Positions 43,367-50,051 of a stretch of DNA of 50,051 nucleotides are shown in pieces; positions within the stretch are counted from its first letter, which is position 1, and each line of letters opens with the position of its first letter. The notes beneath the pieces were generated by a model. It was given only the letters and a program-made list of their open reading frames with translations. It was not told where the DNA came from and did no database searches. A program made the translations under genes and the position numbers. Source of the stretch: Microtetraspora fusca. Lineage in GTDB: Bacteria > Actinomycetota > Actinomycetes > Streptosporangiales > Streptosporangiaceae. The stretch spans positions 35,704 through 85,754 of the forward strand of contig NZ_BBYK01000075.1 of NCBI RefSeq assembly GCF_001570365.1, given 5' to 3'.

Positions 43367-44310
43367 GCGGGCTCGCCAACTTCCTCGCACTCGCCATCAC
43401 GTCGACGATCCCCGTCCTGGCCACCGCCATGGGCGGTGCGATCGCGGAGCGCGCCCGCGCCACCAACATCGCCATGGACGGCTCGATGCTCATCGCGGCG
43501 CTCGTGGCGCTGGGAGTGACCGACAAGACCCAGAACGTGTGGGTCGGCCTCGTGGCGGGCGTCCTCGCCGGCGGTCTGTTCAGCGCTCTGCTGGCGATCG
43601 CCGCCTTCGTCCTGCGCTGCGACATCATCATCGCCGGGATCGCGCTGAACCTGCTGGCCAGCGGCTTGGCCCTGCTGGTCACCGTCGTGGTCTTCCACCA
43701 GCCCGGGACCTATGCGCCCGCCGGGCTGCCGACGCTGCCGCACGTCCCGCTCGGACCGCTCGCGGAGATCCCCGTCCTGGGACCCGCCCTCGACAGGCAG
43801 AGCGTCCTCGTCTACGTCGCCCTGGCCCTCGTCGCGGTGGCCTGGGTCGTCACGCACAAGACCCGCTTCGGGCTGTGGGTGCAGGCCGTCGGCGAGAGCG
43901 ACGAGGCGGCCCTGGCCGCCGGCATCAGCCCGGTCCGGGTGCGCACCACCGCGATCATCGCCAGCGGCCTCACCGCCGGCGTGGGCGGCGCCTTCCTGAC
44001 CATCAGCGTCGTGGGCACGTTCAACACCCAGACGACCAACGGCGCGGGGTTCATCGCGCTCGCCGCGATCATCTTCGGCCGCGCCACGATCCTGGGCTCG
44101 GCGGCCGCGGCGTTCCTCTTCGGCCTGGCGGTCGCCGCGTCGCTGCAGATGCAGGGCGGCGGCGGCCTGCTCGACCCACAGCTCCTGCATGCCCTCCCGT
44201 ACGTGACGACCATCGTCGTACTGGCCGTATACGGAATCCGCCGCCGCCGCGTCGAGCGGTTCGCGGCGTCGGACACCGCGTACGTGCCCGCCATCATCCC
44301 TCGCGACTAG
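43363..44310 (+). CDS. ABC transporter permease (YufQ/NupC type)
   Basis: A 315-residue permease, shorter than its partner as usual, starting GTG at 43363 in the previous stop. Typical segments: TIPVLATAMGGAIAERARAT, NIAMDGSMLIAALVALG (the family's N-x-G-x-E-G equivalent), DIIIAGIALNLLASGLALLV, and GESDEAALAAGISPVRVRTT followed by the conserved GLTAGVGGAFLT. It completes the BMP importer. The nucleoside hydrolase gene begins 14 bases later. Confidence 0.92.
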   Translation: MSGLANFLALAITSTIPVLATAMGGAIAERARATNIAMDGSMLIAALVALGVTDKTQNVWVGLVAGVLAGGLFSALLAIAAFVLRCDIIIAGIALNLLASGLALLVTVVVFHQPGTYAPAGLPTLPHVPLGPLAEIPVLGPALDRQSVLVYVALALVAVAWVVTHKTRFGLWVQAVGESDEAALAAGISPVRVRTTAIIASGLTAGVGGAFLTISVVGTFNTQTTNGAGFIALAAIIFGRATILGSAAAAFLFGLAVAASLQMQGGGGLLDPQLLHALPYVTTIVVLAVYGIRRRRVERFAASDTAYVPAIIPRD

Positions 44311-44323
44311 AAGGACCATCCCC

Positions 44324-45322
44324 ATGCCCAAGAAAGCCACTGTGCTGGTCGACTGCGACACCGGCGTCGACGACGCCATGGCGCTGCTGTACCTGTTGCT
44401 CGACCCGGATGTCGAGGTCTGCGGGCTGACCACGGTGTTCGGCAACATCTCCGCCGAGACGGCGGCCATCAACTGTCTCAGGGTGCTCGAACTCGTCGGG
44501 ATGGAGCACATCCCCGTCGCCAAGGGCGCCGACGTCATGATCCGTGGCGACATCCCCGAGCTGGCACCGCACGTGCACGGCCAGGACGGCCTGGGGAACT
44601 CCAACCTGCCGATGCCCAAGGGCAGCTGGCAGGACGAGACCGCCGCCGAGATGATCGCGCGGATCGCGCGGGAGCGCCCCGGCGAGGTGCACCTGATCGC
44701 CACCGGCCCGCTGACCAACGTCGCGATCGCCTTGGCCATGGAGCCCGAGCTGCCCAAGCTGATCAAGCATGTGACGATCATGGGCGGCGCCGCGGACGCG
44801 CCCGGCAACCAGACGCCCGCGGCGGAGGCGAACATCCTCCACGACCCGGAGGCGGCCCAGGCCGTGCTCAGCGCCGCGTGGAACACCACCCTCGTGCCGC
44901 TCGACGTGACCATGGAAGAGCTGATCACCGAGGAGCACCGCGCCCACTTCGAACGGGTCGCCACGCCGGTGACCTCGTTCGTCGCCCGGATCACCGACCA
45001 CTACTTCGACTTCTTCCACGCCGAGTCGTTCGACGTCCGGTGCTCGCCGTGCCACGACGCGCTGGCGGCGGCCATCGCCGTCGGGGACGTCGAGCCGATC
45101 GAGGCGCCGGTCGTCAACGTCGAGGTGGAGTGCGGTTACGGGCCCGGACGCGGCGCCACGATCTGCGACACGCGCGGGCGCTACCGCGGCCACCCTCCCC
45201 AGGAAGGCGCGCGCTGCCGGGTCGTCCTCAAGACCGACGGCACGTTCGCCGACGTGCTCTCCCGGCGCCTGGAGACCTGGCCGCCGCCGCACGGCCGGCT
45301 CGCGAACGGCGGCGCCCGATGA
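44324..45322 (+). CDS. Inosine-uridine-preferring type nucleoside hydrolase
   Basis: A 332-residue cytoplasmic enzyme that cleaves the N-glycosidic bond of ribonucleosides to give base and ribose. The Ca2+/ribose-binding DxDxGxDD box is VLVDCDTGVDDAMALL (residues about 7-22). HLIATGPLTNVAIAL and VTIMGGAADAPGN form the active-site shell, and CHDALAAAI supplies the late metal-ligand Asp after the catalytic His region. It directly follows the BMP importer genes and so most likely acts on the imported compound. Specificity among purine, pyrimidine, nicotinate riboside or modified nucleosides cannot be read from sequence. Its stop overlaps the SDR start. Confidence 0.92.
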   Translation: MPKKATVLVDCDTGVDDAMALLYLLLDPDVEVCGLTTVFGNISAETAAINCLRVLELVGMEHIPVAKGADVMIRGDIPELAPHVHGQDGLGNSNLPMPKGSWQDETAAEMIARIARERPGEVHLIATGPLTNVAIALAMEPELPKLIKHVTIMGGAADAPGNQTPAAEANILHDPEAAQAVLSAAWNTTLVPLDVTMEELITEEHRAHFERVATPVTSFVARITDHYFDFFHAESFDVRCSPCHDALAAAIAVGDVEPIEAPVVNVEVECGYGPGRGATICDTRGRYRGHPPQEGARCRVVLKTDGTFADVLSRRLETWPPPHGRLANGGAR

Positions 45323-46044
45323 GCACCACGGAACTGCAGGGCCTGCGGCTGGTCGTCGTCGGCGCGGCGTCCGGCATCGGCGAGGCCACCGCGCGGCTCT
45401 GCGAACTGCGCGGCGCGCGGGTCGTCCGCGTCGACCGCGTCGCCTCGCCGCACGTCGACGTTGTCTGCGACATCACGGACGGCGAATCGTGCCACACCGC
45501 CGTCGAACGCGCGGCCGAGCTCATGGCCGGGATCGACGGTGTCGCCGTCACCGCCGGCATGGGCGAGTACGCGACGATCGAGGAGACGACGCCGGAGCTC
45601 TGGGACCTGACGCTCGGCGTCAACCTTCTCGGTCCCAGCCGGATCGCCCGGGCGGCGCTGCCCCACCTGCGCCGATCGCGGAACGCCGCGTTCGTGACGG
45701 TGGCCTCCGCCGCCGGTATCCGCTCCTACCCCAAGTTCACCGCGTACTCCTCGTCCAAGGCCGCCCTGGTGCACTGGACGAAGGTCGCCGCCCGTGAGCT
45801 CGCCCTCGAGGGCGTGCGCGTCAACTGCGTGAGTCCGGGACCCATCGACACGCCCATGCTGCGCTCGAACCAGCCGGACGGGCACACCGTCGGGTCATGG
45901 CTCGTCGAGGTCGCCAAGCACACGGCCATGGAGCGGGTCGGCACGGCGGACGAGGTGGCGGAGGCGATCTCCTTCCTGCTCTCGCCCCGCTCCAGCTACG
46001 TCACCGGCGTCGTCCTGCCGGTGGACGGAGGGGAGGTCGCGTGA
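45319..46044 (+). CDS. Short-chain dehydrogenase/reductase
   Basis: A 241-residue NAD(P)-dependent oxidoreductase. The cofactor motif is VVVGAASGIGEATARLCELR (TGxxxGIG variant). The acidic residue after beta2 (VVRVDRVAS) suggests NAD preference. Catalytic Ser lies in VASAAG, with YSSSKAAL providing Tyr and Lys. The sequence ends with the classical SPRSSYVTGVVLPVDGG. A shorter than usual middle segment replaces the common NNAG with VTAGMGEY. It starts ATG at 45319 inside the nucleoside hydrolase stop. It probably oxidises a sugar-derived or ring alcohol in the pathway. Confidence 0.92.
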   Translation: MSTTELQGLRLVVVGAASGIGEATARLCELRGARVVRVDRVASPHVDVVCDITDGESCHTAVERAAELMAGIDGVAVTAGMGEYATIEETTPELWDLTLGVNLLGPSRIARAALPHLRRSRNAAFVTVASAAGIRSYPKFTAYSSSKAALVHWTKVAARELALEGVRVNCVSPGPIDTPMLRSNQPDGHTVGSWLVEVAKHTAMERVGTADEVAEAISFLLSPRSSYVTGVVLPVDGGEVA

Positions 46045-46100
46045 GCGTCCGCACCCGCGCGCACGAACGTCACCACAACGCGAAGGACTGTTTCCAATGA
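46041..46100 (+). CDS. 19-codon coupling ORF between SDR and VOC-hydrolase genes
   Basis: GTG at 46041 overlaps the SDR stop (GTGA) and reads MSVRTRAHERHHNAKDCFQ to a TGA that overlaps the ATG of the next gene (ATGA at 46097). Both junctions copy the 4-base overlaps used elsewhere in the operon. It may be a real micro-ORF or simply the route by which ribosomes reach the next start. The next gene also has its own GAAGGA site within it. Confidence 0.4.
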   Translation: MSVRTRAHERHHNAKDCFQ

Positions 46101-47224
46101 GGCTGGGACCGCTTGACGAGCGCCGATTCCAGGGGCTGCACCACGTCTGCCTGACCGTCGCGGACCTGGACCGCTCGATCGCCTTCTACGGCGCATTCGG
46201 CTTCCGTGAGATCATGCGGTGGAGTGAGACCCCCGAGGTGTGCGCGGACGGTCTGGGCATCCCCGGCGCGGCGATCGAGCTCGCCCACCTGCGCGGCCAT
46301 GGGATCGTGCTGGAGCTGATGGTCTACTCCGCGCCGCCGGCGGCGAAGGTCGCGCCGTCCCCGGCCGACGTCGGCACCGCGCATCTCGCCCTCGTCGTCG
46401 ACGACATCGACGCCGTGCACGCCGCGGTCACGGCCGCGGGCGCCACGGTGGTCTCCGACCCGGTGCGGGACCCGTCGGCGGATTCGTTCCAGATCGTCGA
46501 CCCGGACGGCATCCGCGTCGAGTTCATCGCCCCCGACCCCGGCGGCGCGCTCCCGCCCACGGCCGTCACGCCGGAAGGGGTCCGCGACGAGGAACTGGAC
46601 TCCTTCTCCGCCCACCGCGTCGAGTCCGACGGCACGCTCCCTCCGCTGGACGGGGCGTCGACCGCCCTGCTCGTGGTGGACATGCTCAACGACTTCTGCT
46701 CCGACGGCGGTGCGATGGTGCTCCCCGGGGCGGACCGGCTCCACGACCCGATCAACCGGCTCGTGGACGCGACCCGTCAGGCCGGCGGGCATGTCGTCTG
46801 GGTGTGCGACAGGCACGACTCGCTCGACGACGAGGAGTTCCGCAAGAGGGCACCGCACTGCCTCGCCGGAACCTGGGGCGCCGAGGTCGTCGACGGGCTG
46901 TCCAAGGCGGACGACGACCACCTGCTCGTGAAGCGGAGGTTCAGCGCGTTCTTCCAGACCGACCTGGACGCGTGGCTGCGCCGGAAGGGCATCACGCGGC
47001 TCATCGTCTGCGGTGTCGTCACGAACATCTGCGTCCGGTCGACGGCGCACGACGGCTTCTTCCTCGGCTACGACGTCCTCGTTCCCCGGGACGCCTGCGC
47101 CGCCACGGGCTCGCGCGAACAGGCGTCCACGCTGTACGACATCGAGACGCACTTCGGCACGGTCGCCGGGACGGACGAGCTGTGCCTCGCCCTCGAGGCG
47201 GCGGCGAAGGGTTCGGTGGCGTGA
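46097..47224 (+). CDS. VOC (glyoxalase-fold) :: isochorismatase-like cysteine hydrolase fusion
   Basis: A 375-residue two-domain protein. Residues about 8-155 form a vicinal-oxygen-chelate module of two beta-alpha-beta-beta-beta units (GLHHVCLTVADLDRSIAFYG with a metal-type His; GTAHLALVVDDIDAV; IVDPDGIRVEFIAPD with the late Glu). Residues about 185-370 form an isochorismatase-fold amidohydrolase with catalytic Asp in LLVVDMLNDFC, Lys in LLVKRRFSAF and Cys in CGVVTNICVRSTAHDGF. The latter family includes nicotinamidase and maleamate and N-carbamoyl amide hydrolases. The fusion suggests consecutive reactions on one intermediate: isomerisation, epimerisation or ring opening, then amide hydrolysis. 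GAAGGA precedes the ATG. Confidence 0.9.
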   Translation: MRLGPLDERRFQGLHHVCLTVADLDRSIAFYGAFGFREIMRWSETPEVCADGLGIPGAAIELAHLRGHGIVLELMVYSAPPAAKVAPSPADVGTAHLALVVDDIDAVHAAVTAAGATVVSDPVRDPSADSFQIVDPDGIRVEFIAPDPGGALPPTAVTPEGVRDEELDSFSAHRVESDGTLPPLDGASTALLVVDMLNDFCSDGGAMVLPGADRLHDPINRLVDATRQAGGHVVWVCDRHDSLDDEEFRKRAPHCLAGTWGAEVVDGLSKADDDHLLVKRRFSAFFQTDLDAWLRRKGITRLIVCGVVTNICVRSTAHDGFFLGYDVLVPRDACAATGSREQASTLYDIETHFGTVAGTDELCLALEAAAKGSVA

Positions 47225-48384
47225 GCGACGACCTGCTCATCACCGGGATCGGCGCCATCGTCTCGGGCGACCTCACGGCACCGATCCTCGCCGGCGACAG
47301 CGTCCTGTGCCGTGACGGGCTCATCGCGGCCGTCGGCCGGCTCGACGACGTGCACCCGGGCGGCACGCCCCGCACCATAGACGCCAACGGCACGACGCTG
47401 GTCCCGGGGCTCATCGACGCGCACACGCACCCCGTGCTCGGCGACTACACGCCGCGCCAGAACACGTCGGGGTGGATCGAGTCCTACGTGCATGGTGGTG
47501 TCACCACGCTCGTGTCGTGCGGCGAGCCGCACACCCCCGGCCGGCCGAGGGACGCCGCGGGGGTGAAGGCGCTGGCGATCCTCGCGCACAAGAGCTTCGC
47601 CACGGTGCGCCCGCTCGGTGCGAAGGTCCATGCCGGGGCCCTGCTTCTCGAACCGGGACTGACCGAGGAGGACTTCGCCGAGGCCGCGGCGGAGGGGTGC
47701 TGGCTGCTGGGGGAGATCGGCATCTCCAGCGTGAGCGACCCGGCCGCCGCCGTGCCGCTGGTCGAGGCCGCCAAGCGGCATGGCTTCCTCGTACCGGTGC
47801 ATGTCGGGGGTGCCTCCGTCCCGGGCTCGACCGTCATCGGAGCCGACATGGTCGTCGCCGTGCAGCCCGACGTCGCCGTGCACTGCAACGGCGGTCCGAC
47901 CGCTCCCAGCCACGACGACGTGGTCCGCATCATCGAGGAGACCGACGCGGCCATCGAGATCGTCCAGGCGGGCAACACCCGCGCGCTGCGCGACGTGGTG
48001 CGCGAGCTCATGCGGCGGGATCTCGTCGACCGGCTGCAGATCGGCAGCGACACCCCGTCGGGCACCGGCGTCATCCCGGTCGGCATCCTGCGCACCATGG
48101 CCTACGCCTCCGCGCTGGCCGGTCTGGAGCCGGAGCTCGCCGTCTGCGCGGCCACCGGTTCGACGGCGCGCCGCTACCGACGGAACACCGGAATCATCGA
48201 GCCCGGCCGCGAGGCGGACCTCGTGTTCCTCTCCACCCCGCGCGGCTCCGCGGCTCCGACCGCGTTGGAGGCGCTGCGGGCGGGGGACATCCCGGCGGTC
48301 TGCGGCGTGATCATCGACGGTGTCGTACGGGTCACCGCCAGCCGAGTGACTCCGCCGCCCGCGCACGCCCCGTCCTTCGGCTGA
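47221..48384 (+). CDS. Amidohydrolase, enamidase-like
   Basis: A 387-residue metal-dependent hydrolase starting GTG in the previous stop. The N-terminal urease-like strand (LLITGIGAIVSGDLTAPILA) leads to the metal box PGLIDAHTHPVLGDYTP (HxH near residue 67). GEIGISSVSD supplies the bridging acid, VPVHVGGASVPGSTV and VHCNGGPTAPS supply His ligands and IGSDTPSGTG supplies the catalytic Asp (about residue 277). The pattern resembles enamidase of anaerobic nicotinate degradation, which opens 6-oxo-tetrahydronicotinate. In this operon it may hydrolyse a cyclic amide or enamide. The family assignment is by recalled pattern, so the specific reaction is uncertain. Confidence 0.85.
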   Translation: MSDDLLITGIGAIVSGDLTAPILAGDSVLCRDGLIAAVGRLDDVHPGGTPRTIDANGTTLVPGLIDAHTHPVLGDYTPRQNTSGWIESYVHGGVTTLVSCGEPHTPGRPRDAAGVKALAILAHKSFATVRPLGAKVHAGALLLEPGLTEEDFAEAAAEGCWLLGEIGISSVSDPAAAVPLVEAAKRHGFLVPVHVGGASVPGSTVIGADMVVAVQPDVAVHCNGGPTAPSHDDVVRIIEETDAAIEIVQAGNTRALRDVVRELMRRDLVDRLQIGSDTPSGTGVIPVGILRTMAYASALAGLEPELAVCAATGSTARRYRRNTGIIEPGREADLVFLSTPRGSAAPTALEALRAGDIPAVCGVIIDGVVRVTASRVTPPPAHAPSFG

Positions 48385-48391
48385 ATCCGGG

Positions 48392-49606
48392 ATGACGGCC
48401 GTCACCGAGCCGGCCGGCGGCACGCGGCGCGATCGGTTCACGATCTCGCTGTATCTGCTGCTGGCCGGCGTCGCCATTCTGCACAGTGGGTTGGGCGCGC
48501 TGCTGCCGTACATGCGGCACGATCTGCGGATGAGTCATGTTGTCGAGAGCGTGCACCTGTCGGCCATGGCCGTGGGAGGTCTCGTCGCGTCGGTCCTGGC
48601 CGAGCCCGTACGCCGCAAGCTGGGCCGAGGCAGGCTGTTGCTCTGCGCCGGGCTCCTCGTGGCCGCGGGCGGGGTGGGCTTCGCGGTCGCCACGACGCCG
48701 ACGATCAGTGTGGCGAGCGCGTTCCTCGTCGGTCTCGGTGGGAGCGTCTGCCTCATCTCCGGGCAGGCGGCGCTCGTCGGACTGCAGGGGCCGCGGTCCG
48801 CCCGCATGATCATCGAACTGAACCTCGCCTACAGCCTCGGCGCCGCTCTGGGAACCGCCGCACTGCCACTCGTCGCGGGCTCCGGGCTTGGTTGGCGGGG
48901 GTTCGGCGGCCTCCACGCGGTGCTTCTGTGTCTGGTCGTCGTGCCGCTGATGCTGGGCACCGCGCGGTCGGCGGACCCACCGGCCGTCCCGCCGCGGCGC
49001 GCCGCGTCAGGGGTACGGCGGGGCCGGCCCGCCTTCGGCGTCGTCGCCGCGGCCCTCAGCGTCGCGGTCGAGTGGTCCTTCGCCCTGTGGGTGGCCACGT
49101 ACCTGCACGACGTCGTGGGACTCGACCGAGCCCAGGCGAGCTGGGGCACGTCGCTGATGCTGACCGGCGTGATCGCCGGTCGCGCCGCGGGCAGCCGGAT
49201 GGTCGCCCGCGTCGCCCCGCAGCACGTCCTGACCGGATCGCTCCTGACGTGCGGTCTCGCCTTCGGCCTGCTGAACGCGTCGCACTCGACGACCGCGGTG
49301 GTCGGCGCGGCGGCGGTCGCCGGCCTCGGAATCGCCAACCTCTATCCGGCGGCGGTGGCGATGGTCATCGGCGGAGACCCGTCGCGGGCCGACACGGCGA
49401 TGGCCCGGTGCTCGCTGGCCACGTCGACGTCACTCATGATCTCGCCGGTCCTGCTCGGCTGGCTCGCCGACTCCGTGGGGCTGGCCCGGGCGTTCACGGT
49501 CGTGCCCGTGTTCGTGGTGGGCGCGCTCGCCGCGATCCGGCTCGCCGGCGGCCCGCGCCCGGCCGCTCGGTCCTCAATGCCGTCAGGCCGGGCCGGCGTG
49601 GGCTGA
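48392..49606 (+). CDS. MFS transporter
   Basis: A 404-residue transporter with twelve hydrophobic segments, seven bases after the amidohydrolase stop and last in the operon. Segments include ISLYLLLAGVAILHSGLGAL, the loop LAEPVRRKLGRGRLLL (GxLaDrxGrr-like region) and VEWSFALWVATYLHDVVGLD. The FucP/YfkF-like architecture fits uptake or export of small organic acids or sugars. It could export an end product or import a second substrate of the pathway. A 16-bp terminator hairpin follows. Confidence 0.88.
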   Translation: MTAVTEPAGGTRRDRFTISLYLLLAGVAILHSGLGALLPYMRHDLRMSHVVESVHLSAMAVGGLVASVLAEPVRRKLGRGRLLLCAGLLVAAGGVGFAVATTPTISVASAFLVGLGGSVCLISGQAALVGLQGPRSARMIIELNLAYSLGAALGTAALPLVAGSGLGWRGFGGLHAVLLCLVVVPLMLGTARSADPPAVPPRRAASGVRRGRPAFGVVAAALSVAVEWSFALWVATYLHDVVGLDRAQASWGTSLMLTGVIAGRAAGSRMVARVAPQHVLTGSLLTCGLAFGLLNASHSTTAVVGAAAVAGLGIANLYPAAVAMVIGGDPSRADTAMARCSLATSTSLMISPVLLGWLADSVGLARAFTVVPVFVVGALAAIRLAGGPRPAARSSMPSGRAGVG

Positions 49607-49616
49607 GCCGTCGGCG

Positions 49617-49664
49617 GCCACCGCTGATCGTCATCCGTGAGGGCGAACGACGATCAGCGGTGGC
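49617..49664 (+). terminator. Terminator of the catabolic operon
   Basis: A perfect 16-bp stem, GCCACCGCTGATCGTC / GACGATCAGCGGTGGC, with a 16-base loop lies ten bases after the MFS stop. The end of the convergent phosphatase gene is 44 bases further on, so it may serve both. Confidence 0.75.
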
Positions 49665-49707
49665 AGCGGACGGTAGGGTCCGGCGCCGCGATCTGGGTGG
49701 GGTTCGG

Positions 49708-50051
49708 TCAGTTCATGGCGAAGGTGGTCAGGACGGCGGCGTGGTCGGAGGTCCAGGCGTTGTCCTTGTGGCCGGGGATCGGGGCCGGGGTGCCCTCGAC
49801 GACGGCCTCGGAGGAGGTCACCTCGATGTCGCCCTTGTAGTGGACGAAGTCGATGCGGTCCTGCGGCTCGGGCTCGCCCTTGTGGGCGTCGTGGCCGTAG
49901 CCACCGGTGAAGGTGGTGTAGATCGGCGACCAGGTGATGCCGGGGGCGGCGACCGGGTCGGGGTGGGCCACCCGGTAGGAGTCCTTCATCCCGGACTGCT
50001 CAGGGGCGACCGAGGTGGGCCAGGGGACGGAGTCGTAGCCGCACTTCTTGG
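49708..50051 (-). CDS. Endonuclease/exonuclease/phosphatase family protein, C-terminal part (cut by window edge)
   Basis: The last 114 codons of a minus-strand gene, running off the right edge. The visible frame reads KKCGYDSVPWPTSVAPEQSG, then MKDSYRVAHPDP, PQDRIDFVHYKGD and WTSDHAAVLTTFAMN. The D-R-I-D-F-V segment and the SDH motif are the two C-terminal landmarks of the DNase I-like metal-dependent fold (the His of SDH is catalytic). The tryptophan-rich loop before it resembles secreted actinobacterial family members. Substrate could be DNA, a sugar phosphate or a phospholipid head group. Confidence 0.82.
   Translation of the reverse strand, partial: KKCGYDSVPWPTSVAPEQSGMKDSYRVAHPDPVAAPGITWSPIYTTFTGGYGHDAHKGEPEPQDRIDFVHYKGDIEVTSSEAVVEGTPAPIPGHKDNAWTSDHAAVLTTFAMN

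Overview
This 50 kb window is high-GC DNA (most reading frames have G or C at third positions). It shows typical actinomycete features: many two-component systems and LuxR/TetR/MerR/IclR/GntR-MocR/AsnC regulators, secreted enzymes with CBM35 modules, GTG starts and apparently leaderless genes. The protein style fits a Streptosporangiales-type soil actinomycete (Nonomuraea/Streptosporangium-like). That placement is inference from protein style; no rRNA or tRNA gene was seen.

Layout. (1) 1-5.0 kb: a homopolymer-like left edge, a frameshifted gene remnant, an ORF12/LpqF-type beta-lactamase-fold lipoprotein, a small P-loop kinase, a secreted S33 peptidase whose C-terminus has been replaced by foreign-looking sequence, and a deleted response-regulator pseudogene. 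(2) 5.0-8.2 kb: a NarL-type two-component pair divergent from a secreted serine hydrolase. (3) 8.3-12.3 kb: a Rieske oxygenase/reductase/RidA-like/PfpI-like operon divergent from a TetR gene, with a palindromic operator between them. (4) 12.3-13.6 kb: a MerR/aldo-keto reductase pair. (5) 13.8-17.9 kb: two secreted CBM35 proteins (a PQQ-type sugar dehydrogenase with FN3 modules and a GH18 chitinase) that share a recently duplicated CBM. (6) 18.0-21.7 kb: a membrane protein, an N-terminally truncated SMP-30 lactonase overlapping an AsnC regulator head to head, and a serine hydrolase. (7) 21.7-28.5 kb: a NarL/histidine-kinase pair divergent from a translationally coupled MFS / S9 peptidase / serine hydrolase operon. 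(8) 28.5-34.3 kb: a SnoaL-like protein, an acyl-CoA synthetase with its GAF-LuxR regulator and a 10-bp repeat array between them, then TrmO-like, YchJ-like and MocR genes. (9) 34.4-36.6 kb: an unusual NAD+-dependent DNA ligase. (10) 36.6-37.9 kb: a 1.4 kb region without a recognisable gene, holding about four degenerate 60-bp repeats and an intrinsic-type terminator. (11) 37.9-49.6 kb: an IclR-controlled uptake and catabolic cluster. It holds a DUF1185 protein, a BMP-type ABC importer of four genes, a nucleoside hydrolase, an SDR, a VOC::cysteine-hydrolase fusion, an enamidase-like amidohydrolase and an MFS exporter. The right edge cuts an endonuclease/exonuclease/phosphatase gene.

How the genes work together. 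The cluster at 37.9-49.6 kb is the most coherent system. Nearly every junction is a 4-base start/stop overlap. The enzymes suggest import of a nucleoside-like compound, cleavage of the N-glycosidic bond, and oxidation and amide/ring hydrolysis of the released N-heterocycle, with the MFS protein moving a product. The substrate is not known from sequence. The second notable module is the two-component-flanked MFS/S9/serine-hydrolase operon at 21.7-28.5 kb, which looks like a paired export and hydrolysis unit.
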